DNA from: Haberlea rhodopensis
Lineage: Eukaryota > Streptophyta > Magnoliopsida > Lamiales > Gesneriaceae
Reading direction: 5' to 3'
DNA length: 64,000 nucleotides
Assembly: GCA_907163345.1 (NCBI GenBank)
Contig: CAJQUN010000432.1
Coordinates: 310,001-374,000, forward strand
Both the position numbers and the translations under genes were made by a program. Shown one piece after another: positions 21,801-34,309 of the stretch (positions are counted from its first letter, which is position 1; each line of letters starts with the position of its first letter). Under the pieces are notes generated by a model that did no database searches, was not told the DNA's origin, and saw only the letters and a list, made by a program, of their open reading frames with translations.

Positions 21801-23755
21801 AAATGGCCACATACTATCGTATCATGTTTGCATATTTCTCAGACATGGATACTTAATGGATATACGTATCGAATATTTCTGCAGGCTTAAATTAGAGGTA
21901 TCCGTCAACAAATAAAATGTGAACGTTATATCCAACATGGTTAACGGTTATATTGAATAACAAGAAATCAACTTTGTTTCCAATTTTCAAATAGTTAGCA
22001 GCTTATTTTTGTTTAAGACAACCAATATAAATTCAATAAAACATGAGAATTCTTAATTGATATATATATATATATATATATAAGGATACGGAACAGTGGT
22101 GCCACGTCATGTTCTGCCTGAAGAATACCAACAACGGTGTTCTTGCGATATTGCCCACATGGATGCACCTACATAAAATATTTGCATCTGTTATAGGTCA
22201 TCGGGGCCAGAATAAAAAACATGATTGATTTTCTGGAATTTCCTAATATTAGTAATAATTTCCGGCAAATGCCAATATCAAATTTTCATGGAAAACCTTT
22301 AAAACGACTGAAAATCAGCGTGAGTACCCATACAAATTTGATAGCAATACAAGTAACGTGTTTTAACAACCTCAACCCAATTGTAAATAAGTTTTTGATT
22401 GGAAGACAAAGTATTGGAAGGTGATGAAACCCGCTAAAACCAATTTAATCAGCTGAAAAAACTTACAGGAACTGATGCTGGCTTACGCACAGTTAAGACA
22501 TCTGTTTCGGTAAGAAGAACCTCAACTTCCATAGCCATCACCGGTGGTTCATGCCTACAATCTTCAGGGCTTTAATTACTTGAATTATGACTTCGCCATG
22601 ATAAGTTAGATAAAAAAAATGAACAACAGAAGTTCCAAATACAACAGATACGAGAATAGGACTCGTTAACATCTCTTGTTGCATATTATTTAAAAAATTG
22701 ATATTTCTATAGTCTGATACAAACCTGTGCAAGAAATGGCTTATTTTTTGTGAAGACTGGACTATATATGAGACGGGTACTACTTGTCCATCAACTTGAA
22801 TGCGTCCAGCTTTCACTGCAGATACCTATTAACAAATTAAGGCCTCACAAATTTTCATATACAAACAGAAGAAGCAGAAGAAGATATATCATTGAATAGT
22901 GGTTTAGGCATAGATTACTGCTAACGCCTAACTGAATATGAAATCTGAAAAACAGCTAAACTCTTCCCCTAACCTCATAATTTTTAAGTCACTGAAACAG
23001 AAAACAAAACTTAGCTTACAAGTGAAACCAAATCATGCTATAGTGCTAGGCATCAAGTAAAACAAACAAAACCGAATCTATGCATTTCCCCATTTTACCA
23101 GTCTCTATTTTACCAAATCATCCCAGATGGAAACACAAAGACCATCACTACGTAATTATACCCAATTGAGTTCGGAAGCCAAGTGAACGATGTACAAAAC
23201 CAAAAAATAATCAGGCCACGAATGCTGAAAGTCGTTACTTCTTTCAGTCATGTTTCCAAATATGCAAAAGGCTGATTCCTCAATACCAGAAATTAACGAA
23301 AGAAGAATATGTAAAAAACAATCCATACATAATAATCTCGAGGCCTCCCTTTAAACTCTTCCGAAAACAAATCAACAATTGTCTTCCCCGCCCATCTATT
23401 TTTAGCCTGCACAAAAAACCCAAACCAAAAAAAGAACACATTTTTAACCACATTTCCTACTTCATACTAGTTTTCCACTGCAATATTATCAGTATGTAAA
23501 CTATCATCATACACATATTTCAACACTTACATGTGAGATGAACTCGAAATAGTAGGGTCTGACGTATCTAATTCCTGCGGAAGATTCAAAAGTCAAACAG
23601 TATTGGGGAAATGTTTTTTGCCAATCGTGAAATAAAATTAGGGATTGCATTTTTTAATGTGTTTCGTGTGTAAGAATTTTGAAGAATCTACCGTCGCGGA
23701 AAATGTAATCTTGTCTCTGCGGAGGATTGGCGGGAGTTTGCCACACTATCTCCAT
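18836..23755 (-). CDS. RPU7: RNA pseudouridine synthase 7-like (RluA family), 12 exons
   Basis: Exons (minus strand, in order): 23692-23755, 23531-23574, 23329-23406, 22725-22825, 22467-22554, 22090-22168, 21601-21683, 21184-21250, 20993-21049, 20346-20471, 19598-19836, 18836-18938. Every intron has GT/AG ends and phases agree, giving about 375 residues, the usual plant length. An S4-like RNA-binding part (KAGRIQVDGQVVPVSYIV) is in exon 4. The catalytic motif HRLDRLVSGLL, with the conserved Asp, is in exon 7, and EPVTGRTHQIRVHLQFMGHP spans exons 10-11. The family converts uridine to pseudouridine in RNA. Exon 8 has one extra base (67 instead of 66), which shifts the frame after residue RVIG and brings a stop at once. 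Either this allele is broken or the base is an assembly error. The start at 23755 gives the right phase; an upstream ATG at 23801 is one base out of frame. Confidence 0.87.
19990..20165. repeat. SINE-like dispersed repeat in intron 10 of the RPU7-like gene
   Basis: The run caatcaatcaagcctttatc, then cccactacgtggtatc and tatatggatcc, and near the end acccgagcttgagaccggc, resemble a short dispersed repeat I recall from many dicot genomes. It lies wholly inside the intron between exons 11 and 10. Class assignment is uncertain. Confidence 0.4.
22061..22082. repeat. (TA)n microsatellite next to an exon donor
   Basis: About ten TA units lie within intron 6 of the RPU7-like gene, eight bases after the donor of exon 6. 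Confidence 0.8.
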
Positions 23756-23801
23756 GGTCTCTTCTGCTTCCTTTTCTCTGCTTATATTCTTCCTCTTCAT
23801 G

Positions 23802-25600
23802 CTCGCTCTCGTTCAGTTCAATCAGCTTGCAGTCATAGAATTACAAGATGAAGTTTATTTTTCTAATAAAAATAATATATAATCTATAAAACACTCTTCG
23901 AATTTAATTATATTACAAAATAATTTTGATTAATCAAGATTTTAAAATAAAATATTTTTAATTTTTGACAATATTTTTTTTGTGTTTAAAGTTTATTTTG
24001 CAAAAATATTTTTATGAAATGTCACAAATAAAAAATAAATATTTCATCGATGTTATGTATAATATTTTGGTAAATATAATTACTCAAATAAAATACTCAA
24101 AATGAATTTAGTTATATTGGATTAAATAATAAGCATAATATTTGTTTTTAAAATAAAAAAAAATAAGTTGAAATAAATTTACCTGATTTATAAAAGATAA
24201 AATGGGTAAAATATCTTTAATTTTACATAAAGATTTTTATGTTATTTTGATAATTCACTTAGTTGATAAATAAAATTTATGGGAATTTGTCCCATAAATT
24301 TTATTTTGATAAATTTATAACTCAGTTACAATTGCTACTCATATTCTTATTCATATTTTCAAAATTTTTACAATATTTCTCTACTTGTATTTTACTTTTT
24401 GAATTTATAAAAATATTAGATTAAAATACTTTAAATGTAATCATGATTAATAATTAAATAATATAAAAAACAACTAGTTATATTGAAAAGGATGAAATTC
24501 GTATAGACCCCCTCTAGTTTTCATAATTATCGTTTTATGCTCATCTAGTTTGAACAATAGTATATGCATCCCCTACAGTGTATTTTTATGTCAAATCATA
24601 AGTAATATAATTGTAATAGTTTATATATTTACAAATTAAGGGGGTGTTATTGTAATACAACTATTCTACAAAGAAGCCAGATATAATTGCTCAAACTATA
24701 AGGAATAATTTGTAAAACAGCTTTTTTACAAGGGAGCATACGTAATTATATTGAAAATCTATATATATGGCTAATCTCTCGTGTGGATGTTAGTTTTAGT
24801 TAAGTTCAAAACTATTTGAGTTAAATGTACAAAATCTATTTATTAATTTTAATTAAGCTCAGTTACATATAAATTTACTAGTAATTTCGTTTTCTTTCAC
24901 TATACTATTCCTCAAATATTAGCCATGAACTGTTAAAATGTTGTATTATATATTATTTAATAATTTTTAAGATTAATTTAAAAAAAACTTAACATTGGAA
25001 TAAAGTAATAGAAAGAAAATATTTATTACAACTTTTGACCTCTAGTATATCTAGATTACAACATCTAGACATTACAATAAGCAAAGTTATAATAGAAAAT
25101 TAAATATAAATAACAAATTCCACAATTTATCTATGACAAAAATTTAGGCAGAGGTTTGATAAATGAAAATTAAGTGGTATAATTGTGGTGAATAGATGTG
25201 TCAAAATGATCAGGTTTGTCGGATTGGGACAACCCGATCTGTCAAATAGACGGGTTGGATCAGCATCGTTTGGGCCGTGGTTTTTGACAGCTTGGCATGT
25301 GGGTTGGTGGATTGGCCCGTTCATTGGTCCTCTTTTTGTTAATTTTTTAAATGGTTATTCTTTTGTTTTTAGCTTCGATTCATAGCCTCAATTTATATAT
25401 TTGATACGCATTTATTTTATATTAATTAATTTTTTTAGATATGCTTTTTAAAAAATTTAAGTTAATAAACACATAAACAGATTTCATTTGTCTAAATGGG
25501 AAATAAAAAGCTAACTCATTTAATTAAATACGTATTATGCTCTACTTGAGGTCTTTGAGTTTTCCAAGTACCAGATACCTTTCTGCAAGAAATAGAGAAA
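23802..25600. other. AT-rich intergenic DNA upstream of the RPU7-like gene
   Basis: No coding sequence is recognised. It must contain the RPU7-like promoter. A segment near 24490-24740 (tcatctagtttgaacaa) shares words with 36690-36740, suggesting decayed copies of one repeat. Around 25190-25320 is a CCCG/GGGTTGG-rich patch like those in hAT-type small elements. Confidence 0.4.
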
Positions 25601-25601
25601 A

Positions 25602-25923
25602 TTAAGAGTGTGCATTCGGTTATAATTGAACTGAATAGACCGAAACCGAATTAATCGATTTTTATTTTTACCAAACCGAACTGATCGAATTATTATTAAA
25701 ACCGAAATAAGATAATTTGATTTTAAAAAAGAAAAATAGTTAAATATTTTTAAAAACTAAAAAAAGCAGTTAATTCGGTTAATCGATATTTTAAAAATGA
25801 AAATCGAAACCGAACCGAATTAACGATGTTTTAAAAAATTAAAACCGAATTAACCGAACCGAATTTTTGAATTAATTCGATTCGATCGGTTAATTCGATT
25901 TAACCAATGTTTTGCTCACCCCT
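25602..25923. mobile_element. Small hAT-like non-autonomous element with 8-bp target duplication
   Basis: The direct repeat agagaaaa flanks it at 25594-25601 and 25924-25931. The ends are roughly inverted (agagtgtgca on the left, aggggtgagca read from the right). The interior is built of accgaa and ttcggtt words. Eight-base duplications and ends of this type fit the hAT superfamily. There is no coding capacity. Confidence 0.62.
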
Positions 25924-26895
25924 AGAGAAAACTGTTGTTTTTCCTTTGCTTTAGTAACTGTACGTAGATATGACTATTTTAGATTTATTTTTATGTGGTT
26001 TATTAAACTAATTTTATTTAAAATAAATCAAAAAATATTTATTAATATAAAATAAATATAAAACATAAATTAATTAAATTTATTAGCTTTATGAAGTTTT
26101 TTTCTTTTTCTAATTTTTTTTTTTAAATTTTCGACTGGTTGGCTCGCCCCACCCCACGGCCGTCTTTGGTTTGGGTTATGGTTAAGGTTTTCCTAACTTG
26201 CCTGGAGGCGTGTCCAAATAAGATGGACCCATTTGAGCTGCCGATTAGGCGGGCCAACCCAAGAAAGTGATCCCTCTTCAAAAATTTGGTCACCAAATAC
26301 AGTTGTTGTAATAGAATTATTTTATTATCAGCGTTTTCTAGTTTTTTTTGGTACAAATTAAAGATTTCAGTTTCTTTGGAACTTAGGAATGTCTATTTAT
26401 GAAGGTATGAAAGAGAATCACATGGGTAATTTAAATTTTTTTAAAAAAAAGTGAAACTATAAAGAGAGATTATACAGCTATGTGTGCTGTAAGCCGGGTA
26501 ACACTAACTTTGTATAAAATTGAATTATACTTATTACAATTAAATACCAATAAATTGTTGTCCCCACCTCACATATGAGTCAAATATCACCACTCCAATT
26601 TTAAAAATTAGTTATGAAAGGTGTGTTTGAAGTTAGGCATAAAGATATGATTATTATTTTAATACAATGTTTTAGTTGTTTTTTGTCACAAAACTATCGA
26701 TCATATTTAGCTTATTTCGTTCCAACTTTGTAGCAAAATGACATATACGTTATTTTCCACCTTTGTATTACTATTAAATTTGAAATTTCTAAAAAGAATT
26801 ATACTTATTTCCTATAATTTAACTCTAAAAAAATTGAAATTTATTCCACTAGTTAGTGAGATCATTTTAGTCATTACAACAAACAATAAAATTAA

Positions 26896-28263
26896 GGGAT
26901 AATTACACCCATCGATTTTGACGTAATTACAGAAACATCCCTTATGGTTTGAAAAATTACGAAAAGCTCACATGAAGTTAGGTTAAACATTATCGACAAG
27001 TTCTGCCGTTAAAAAAGTTGACGGCCGTTAAATCACCCCTAATTTTTAATGAGAACCCAAAATTACCCTTGGTCAACTTTGACCTCTATTTAACCTAAAT
27101 TTTTAGAGGGGGTGTCTTTGTAATTTTGGTATTTTATAGGGGGTGTGATCGTAATAAAATCAATATTTTATTTTTCAAATATAATTATTACTTACTCAAA
27201 CTTTTTTAATTTTCCTAATAACTTTAATTTTTTATCATCTTTATTCAATCTTGTAAAATATCAATATATATCATAAGAAATTCAAAATTTATATATATAT
27301 ACATCATTTAAAATTTTTTGATAGAAATAACGACAGTTTGTAATATTTTGAATGAAACTGAATTGAAAGTCAAATTAAAAAATAATATGTTCGATTGCCA
27401 TTTTCGGAATTAACGTCAATAAATATTGATTCGCCAAAACATAATGTAAAAACTTGATAATATATAATCATCGTACTTTCGATAAATGATTTAAAATGTA
27501 AATAATATATGGATAATAACTTGAGAAACGAGATAAAAATCTAAACTCTGAAAACAAACTACACAAATACGAGTTCAACTAGGGGTGAACATCGAAATCG
27601 AATTTGTGAAATTTGAACCGGCCAAATTTGTTTTTCAACCAACTGAACTGGCTGATTTTTACATTAAATTGAACAAACCGATTCGATAAAACATTGACTG
27701 TCATGAAAGATCGTGGCCTAAAACATATCATTAAAATTGAACGTCTGAAAATATAATTGTCATTAGTGATCATGGCCGAAAACATGATCTTTTTATTATC
27801 ATATTATCAAAAAAAGATATGATACTATAAGAATAATACAATTAGATAATTCTGAACATTTTTTTATATATAATAGTTTTAAAATATCATTAATATGAAT
27901 ACTAGTTTATAATTTTAAAATATTTAATAAATAATTCTTTGAAATAAATAATAAAAAGAAAAAAGAAAGATAAATAAATAAAATAAATAAAATAAAAATA
28001 TTATGATACAATATCGGGTGTAAATGTAATGTATATTATAATATATGGGTATATATGTAATGTTTTGATAATTTTATATTATATATAGTATTGGGGTGTA
28101 TCTATAGTGATTTGATAATTATATATTAAATATACAAGATGACAAAAAAGTCATTTCGCACGTTTTGGTGTTACTATGCAGGGGAGGGTCTTGTAATTTT
28201 CTAAAATCGATGAAGGTTTATGTAATTAGGACAAAGACGAGGGGGCATTGACGTAATTATCCC
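26896..28263. mobile_element. Mutator-like non-autonomous element
   Basis: The ends are inverted: gggataattacaccc at the left, and gggataattacgtcaat read from the right end. Nine-base flanks taaaattaa (26887-26895) and tataattaa (28264-28272) differ at one base, which fits the 9-bp duplication of Mutator-like elements. The flanks are AT-rich, so chance is not excluded. The 1.37-kb interior has no recognisable transposase. A gaggggtgaacatcgaa-like segment near 27582 may be an older insert. Confidence 0.55.
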
Positions 28264-28875
28264 TATAATTAATCCATCATTTTAAAATCATACCAAACAT
28301 CATATAACTTATGATTATTTATCGTCATCTCATAATTTTTCAATCACTTTCAAACTTATCATATTTCTAACTTTAAAAGATGCAAAATTTATTATATCAT
28401 ATATAGTTGAATACATGAATCTTTTGTATAATTTTTATTATTGTTTTTTTGATAAGGGGAGGAAGGGCTAAAGGTTATCACCACACACCCGGGATCCGGA
28501 AACGATTCCTTCCGTCCATAGAAATTAATATATATAATCACTCCCTACAACCAAAACCTATAATTCCCCAGATCACTAAAAATTAATCCATTTACAATTC
28601 TACAAAAAAACAAATTTCCCATCACTTGCATAAAGCGAAGTAAAGCAGAAAATTCAAATTTCATGAGAGAATAATTCAATAGATGCCCGAAAGATTCACT
28701 TAAATCTTCCTCTACTTCGCTATTTTGCACTCTGCTTCTAATTTGCTTTACATAACACTATATTGCTATATTTTAAAAGTGTGGGTTGGTGGGAGAAATA
28801 AAATTTGCGTTTTCTTTAAACAATTAGTGTAAATTTTGGATTTTGCTTTAAATTCTTGTGCCATTTCGTCGTTAG

Positions 28876-31339
28876 TTAGCAAGTGACGGAGGAGACGGAG
28901 AGGGGGTAACGGAAAGTGTTGGCGTATTGGAAGGAAACCGTACGGCCGTTAACGAGCGGGTTACCGTCGTTAACGAGGCAGTCGTCGAAGCGCAGGCGCT
29001 TGAAGACGCGGGGATTGACGAGGCGGGCGGAGCTGAACCAGCCGCAGTTCAGGTGAATGGCGGAGATGTCGTAGCCGGAAACACAGACGTTCATTATCTC
29101 CACCGTGTATGTGGGAATGCCGTTTGGCAGCGGCTCGGTGGCGCCCTGGCTAATCACTATATCTGATTCTGAACACTTTTCGCTCCAAATTCTGTCGGGC
29201 TCCACTTTCTTTTCATCTTCTTTTCTAGGAGCTGTTCAAAAACCCAACAAATACAAAATTTTATTGCAAATTCAAGCAAAATTTCGAAATATGATTTTTT
29301 TTTATAAAAAAAATCCCATTATTTAATATGACTCGAAGCTAATAATATCATATTATGGTTGTAACTATTGAAAATTGCAGAAATACAAAATAATCATTCC
29401 AAATTATCACACAAATTATCATGCAAGAATGTAGCAATAAGTTGATATAACCAGTTTAGGGAAGAGTTCAACCTAGAATAAGAGTAATACCTTTATGTTA
29501 GATCCAAATTTGATTTGGACATGTGGGGTCATGTAAATATATGGACCCCACATGTTCAAATTAAATTTAGATCATTAGATGTTCCATGATGATATCGTTC
29601 TCATGCACCCTCATGCTAGGATTTCACTTCCCCCGGTTTAGTATATAAGATACAAAATGTCCCGAATTACAAGGGATACTAATTATGTAAAGATATTGAA
29701 GGGCCTCTAATTACATATATCCTCATAGTTTTTACTCTATTTGCGTTTTAGAAATTAAAAATTACACCAAAGAAGACCCTTTCAAAAACAACAAAATTGT
29801 GTTAATTTCTAGTATTTGGCACTGCTGAATATATTGAAATGTCAATTGTGTTAATGGATATATTAAAATGCTTACGAAAAAAAAATGGATATATTAAAAT
29901 TCTTGAACAACGAGCAAACGCCTTTAGAAAGAGGCATCTGAACAAAAATGGATTTTGCATGGAGAATAGAGGACTTCATTCAAGTTGATTGTTTCCCTTT
30001 CTAGCAACTGCACATGCTAATTGCTAACACACCCTGTCCACCTAATATGGGCTTTCAAAGAAGCCACCAAAACACGGGAATTCTTGCATGGATTGGGTAT
30101 GAGTCCCGTTCCGTGCACCAACACAACAAATTTTTTGCCAACTATACTTTATAAAACCATGAACTATGGTTGAACATTTTTGTGTTTTGGTACATAGATA
30201 AAACACGCTGTACATGTAATATGACCTTTTCACAGAAGCCACCAAAATAGGGGAATTATTGTATGGATTGGGTATGGGTCTTGATCCATACACCAACATA
30301 AATAAATTTTTGTCAATAATAATTTATCAAACCATGGTGGAATTTTTGTGGGTTGGTACATAGATCAAGGCTCACACTTAATTCATACAAAAATTTCCCG
30401 AAAAAAGTTCCTTTGTGCTATTTAATGTTCAATAAATTATAAGAGCCACTAACCTGCGCATGAACTTTGCTAAAACACGGTCTAAATTCAAAACACGTCA
30501 GTGCTTATAAACGCACACGTGCATGGGATTCTTCAAGATATCAACGTAATTAAATTCAGAAACCAAATAATTAACCACTCTATTGGATAATTAGTGGGTT
30601 ATTATTGCAGGGGTTATTAAAATATTAGATGTAGTAAAGGTGTACTGTGTAAGGGCGCGTGTTAGAAAAAATGACACGTAGAAGGTGCGCCGCTTATAGG
30701 AGACAGAACCGTACGCGACAACTGAGAAGAAAAGGTGGCTGAGGCCGTATATGCCGGTGGCGCACTGCACAAGCCGACGACTGTGGCGTAGTGCGCACAG
30801 TAAGCAGACTCGCAGTATGTGTTGGTGTACTGTTTGATGCAGATACAAAGTATACACACATTTGCATTATATCCCAAAGATGTTTTCTTTTGGTTTCGTT
30901 TTTTATAGGAAAAATATACTGCTTGCCAAAAAAGTTAGATCAAAGTATGCCAACAAATCAATTAGTTCATAATAATTGTTATTTAAAAGATGGAAGAAAG
31001 AAAAATTACCATGATGAAGGAGCTTGCGATGAGTATTAGCAGAGGGTTTGTTCTTGGTACCCTTAATTGAATTCTTCTGAAAACTGACCCACAATACATC
31101 ATGATCTGAAACCAAAAAGAAACTTCATGAGATCGAAATCTAACCAAAACACTGCAACAGATATTAAATATACTGATATAATCTCCGCCATTAACTATTG
31201 GAAAACCCACGTATAGATACTGTGTTTAGGATGAACATTGACCTGAATAGATTTGAATGATGAGCAGCAAAACTGTGGCCGCAAACACCGCAATAACTGA
31301 AGCGATTCTTCGCCGCTGTAATGATGATTCGGGCCTCAT
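28876..31339 (-). CDS. TPD1/MAC1-like small secreted-type protein, 3 exons
   Basis: Exons (minus strand, in order): 31243-31339, 31010-31105, 28876-29204; GT/AG borders and phases agree, giving 173 residues. Exon 1 encodes a basic start (RPESSLQRRR) and a hydrophobic stretch of about 20 residues, a signal peptide or anchor. Exon 2 has the family HRKLL motif. Exon 3 has the conserved domain: CSESDIVISQG, LPNGIPTYTVEIMNVCVSG, LNCGWFSSARLVNP, FDDCLVNDG and SFQYANTF, and it ends in a cysteine. In Arabidopsis, TPD1 is a ligand for the EMS1 receptor kinase in anther cell fate; other members have broader roles. Unusually, the Cys expected after CVSG is Tyr (29071-29073), leaving five of six conserved cysteines. 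Exon 3 is GC-rich for the region. Confidence 0.86.
29457..29633. mobile_element. Fold-back MITE in intron 2 of the TPD1-like gene
   Basis: The inner arms 29501-29533 and 29541-29573 are inverted copies with about four mismatches (core gacatgtggggtc on the left, gaccccacatgtt on the right). Weaker inverted similarity continues outward, cctagaata on the left and cctagcatga from the right. No target duplicate was settled. Confidence 0.5.
30020..30375. repeat. Tandem duplication of about 178 bp in intron 2 of the TPD1-like gene
   Basis: The word gaagccaccaaaa occurs at about 30060 and 30236, followed in both by a g-rich word, gaatt, and gtatggattgggtatg or catggattgggtatg, then caccaacac/at. The two units are clearly diverged. 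Confidence 0.7.
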
Positions 31340-32910
31340 TGTTTTACCGGCGCCGAAAAATTAAACTCGTAGCTGTAATTTTAAAACTAAATTTGCCGAA
31401 GGAGAATGTTAGAAACTTAGGGTCTAGCCGGAGCTAAGCTAGCAACTATAGCCTTAAACCAGCGGGAATCAAGTAATCACCGCCAAAGAGGGTACTGTAG
31501 GAACTGCACGAACGAAGTCTAAATCAGCTTTATATTTTCTTTGACCAAACTGGACAGAGAACGAGGAAAAGCTTCGACATGACTTGACAGCTTTGATTTC
31601 GATATTACGACTGGCATATATCTGAAATAAACCATTAACTCAATTCAAATCAACAGAGACACAAAAAAAAAAGAACAAATAAAATCAATCGTGTATCAAC
31701 TATCAAGCAAGTTTCAGAATCTGAATGTCCAGAGTTTTGACTCGGAAAAGAGAGATAACGAATGTTGTTTCAATTATCAAACATTACATATATAGAGGAA
31801 CACGAGAGTGGGTTCGATGAAAGTCTATGGAATTTTTTTTACAGAATATAAGCATAAAAAAGGTAAGTTTCCCGACATCTCTTTTAACATAATCACGGGA
31901 AAAGAGCCCACAGCCGATATTTTTCCAAACACAAAGCTCCTTTCCTAATAAATGCAACCGCAAAAATCAGATACAGAAAGGAAAAAACCATTCAGCAACC
32001 TATGAAAAATAGCAACACAAACAAACGTAAACATGGGGACAGAGCATTGAAAGTAAAACGGAGGTGCGATCAAAAAACTCAGAGCAGACAAAAATGGCAG
32101 AGATTTTGCAGCAACAGCATTATAATGCATATAGAGATCCTTTTGCTTAACCTTTTGTTGAGATTGCGAGGGATCAGTTCCGAGAAGTGTGCTCGATTGA
32201 ATGCACGTATGCGTATTGTATTGCAATTTATTAGGGCTTTTGGAGTGAAGGAATTGAAGCCATGAAAGCGTGCGGAGCATTGTTTCCTCTACTCATGAAT
32301 AAATGAATGGAAATAAAGATAATTAGCTGCTAGCTGGGAAATGTAACCATGGTTAAATACAGCACGTGGAGTCTATTGCATGGTTAGTTGAGGGTTTAAT
32401 TGCTGCGTAGGCCTGTAACCACATACGTTCAAATTCAGTACTACCTGTGGGAAAGAGGTCGGGTTTTACCCGATTGATCCGGTTTTGAACATTGAAGATT
32501 TTTTATATTGTTTTAAGTTATAATACAAAAATAAGTTTTTATAGATTCAAATTTATTATAAATGATTGTTCCCTTAGGGTGCGCTTCGTTGCTGTGATAT
32601 GATAAGTGATGGATAGATTAAAAAATGGATAATGGTTTGATAAATAAACTAATGGATAAATTATATTGTTTTTGGTTCGTATGATTAGTAAATTATGATA
32701 AGTAATATTGTGTTTGGCATGTTAAAAATAATAATTAGTAGTTGTGTAACATCACGTTGATACTAAGAGATTTTAGAGTTCATACTTATCAGAAATTTTT
32801 ATTCCTAATGTCGTGTTTAAATAGTTTCATATTTTATTGAAAAATGTTCAATAATTTACGCCATGTAGGACAAACCCCGAGAGGTAAAGAAGGATCGCAA
32901 ATCCCATGAG
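31340..32910. other. Region upstream of the TPD1-like gene
   Basis: It should hold the TPD1-like promoter. Short open frames at 31945-32280 on both strands have no recognisable domain. Near 32575-32860 is a decayed MITE-like stretch starting ttagggtgcgcttcgttg. Confidence 0.4.
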
Positions 32911-33536
32911 TAAAGCTGCCAGAACGGGTCAGCCCGCCCAACCTGCAGCCCAAACGGGCTGGGCCCGTTTGGGCCCGCCTCCAGGCGGGTTGGGAAAACC
33001 CCAACCCGACCCGACCCGAAGCGGGCCGTGGGTTGGGGTGGGCTGGCCCACCGAAATATTTTTTTTTAATTTTAATTATATTTTGTTAAAAAAAATTAAA
33101 ATTTATTTTTTTTAAGAAACTTCAAAAAAATATTTCCAACTAAACTTGCCGAACCTAAAACTGATGCTAGAAGAATACTGAAACTTTTTTTCAGGTTTTA
33201 TCTAGATATCAACACTGCTACTAAAAAAACTTGATTAGTGAATCATTATTTTACTCAATTTTGAAATATTTATTGCAACTTTCAAGCAAGACCAAGTGAA
33301 AAATATATAGTAGATCGAATGCTTCAATATGATATTGAGTTTTTATCTATGAATTGAGCCTAAAAACGAAATAACAATTTTTTTTAAAAAAAAATGGGGC
33401 CAACCCGCGGGTTGGCCCGCCAAAACCCGTGACCCGTTTGGGCCAGCCCGTATAGGCCCGCCTGCTGGCGGGCCTTAAAAATGCTGGTCCAACCCGCCTA
33501 TTTGGCGGGCCGACCTGACCCATTTTGACAGTTCTA
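32911..33536. mobile_element. hAT-like non-autonomous element rich in CCCG/GGGC words
   Basis: The ends are inverted: taaagctgccagaacgggtc on the left, and tagaactgtcaaaatgggtc read from the right. The flanks cccatgag (32903-32910) and cacgtgag (33537-33544) agree at six of eight bases, a worn 8-bp target duplication. Both end regions contain many ggcccgcc and ccaacccg words; the centre is AT-rich. It has no transposase. Confidence 0.65.
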
Positions 33537-34085
33537 CACGTGAGGTAGTATTATTTGATTATTGATCAGATTAGCTTAAAACCAAGATTAAGACAACCAA
33601 TATACAATTATACCTGTAAAATATAAAAAAACTAGTATAATCCACTTGTACAAAAAGCCCGAGAGGATACATTTGCATGCCTAGTCAGAATAATTCATTT
33701 GTATCATGGTTCACAATATCAAATAAAGACCATTTCGTAATAGGAATGACAACCGCTATGATAAAATTCAAGGTTAAAACATATGGGTATTATTATAATA
33801 CCGTTTTTCATGGATATGGGCTATTTTTACGGTTGTTGCGGAGCTTTTTAATTTTTCCCCTAATGTTTAAGTTAAAATTATACAAAATTATATAATTATT
33901 TTTATTTTTAATTAAAACAATCACCACAATAATAACGACCATCCGTAAAATGTCAATGAAATTGAAATATCAGCATCCGCCGACCGTGTCGGCTAATCAT
34001 GATGTGTACACATTAACACAAACTCCGAATAGAATGATTCGCGTGAGCTCTTATGAAGTTGGGCTTCTAGTACCAAAATCAGTTA

Positions 34086-34309
34086 GCGTGTATTTGGATT
34101 GAGAAATTTGAAACCATGGATTTCAAATCCATTTGATTGTTTGGATGAATTTATATTGGGTGTATTTCAAATACACTCAATTACTAATTTATATAATTGT
34201 AATGATAATTGTGATTGATCTGAAATACACATAAGATATGTGTCATTTTAAATTCATTCTCAAATCAAATCTCTCCATTCAAATGAAATACATCCATCCA
34301 AACACGATC
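34086..34309. mobile_element. Tourist/Harbinger-like MITE
   Basis: It is 224 bases long, with TTA at both sides (34083-34085 and 34310-34312). The terminal inverted repeats are gcgtgtatttggattga on the left and gatcgtgtttggatgga read from the right. The TTA duplication and the size fit Tourist-like MITEs. Confidence 0.6.

Noticed and set aside
25190..26270. One large hAT element from the GGGTTGG patch at 25190 to the gcgggccaaccc patch at 26250
   Set aside because: The ends are only loosely inverted and the 8-bp flanks do not match.
28927..29166. Plus-strand open frame opposite the TPD1-like exon 3
   Set aside because: It is the shadow of a GC-rich coding exon on the other strand.
30591..30877. 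Extra exon of the TPD1-like gene
   Set aside because: Exons 2 and 3 already join in phase to a complete family-length protein. The open frames here do not resemble the family.
31945..32280. 111-residue minus-strand gene
   Set aside because: Opposite frames are equally open, and there is no domain or clear start context.
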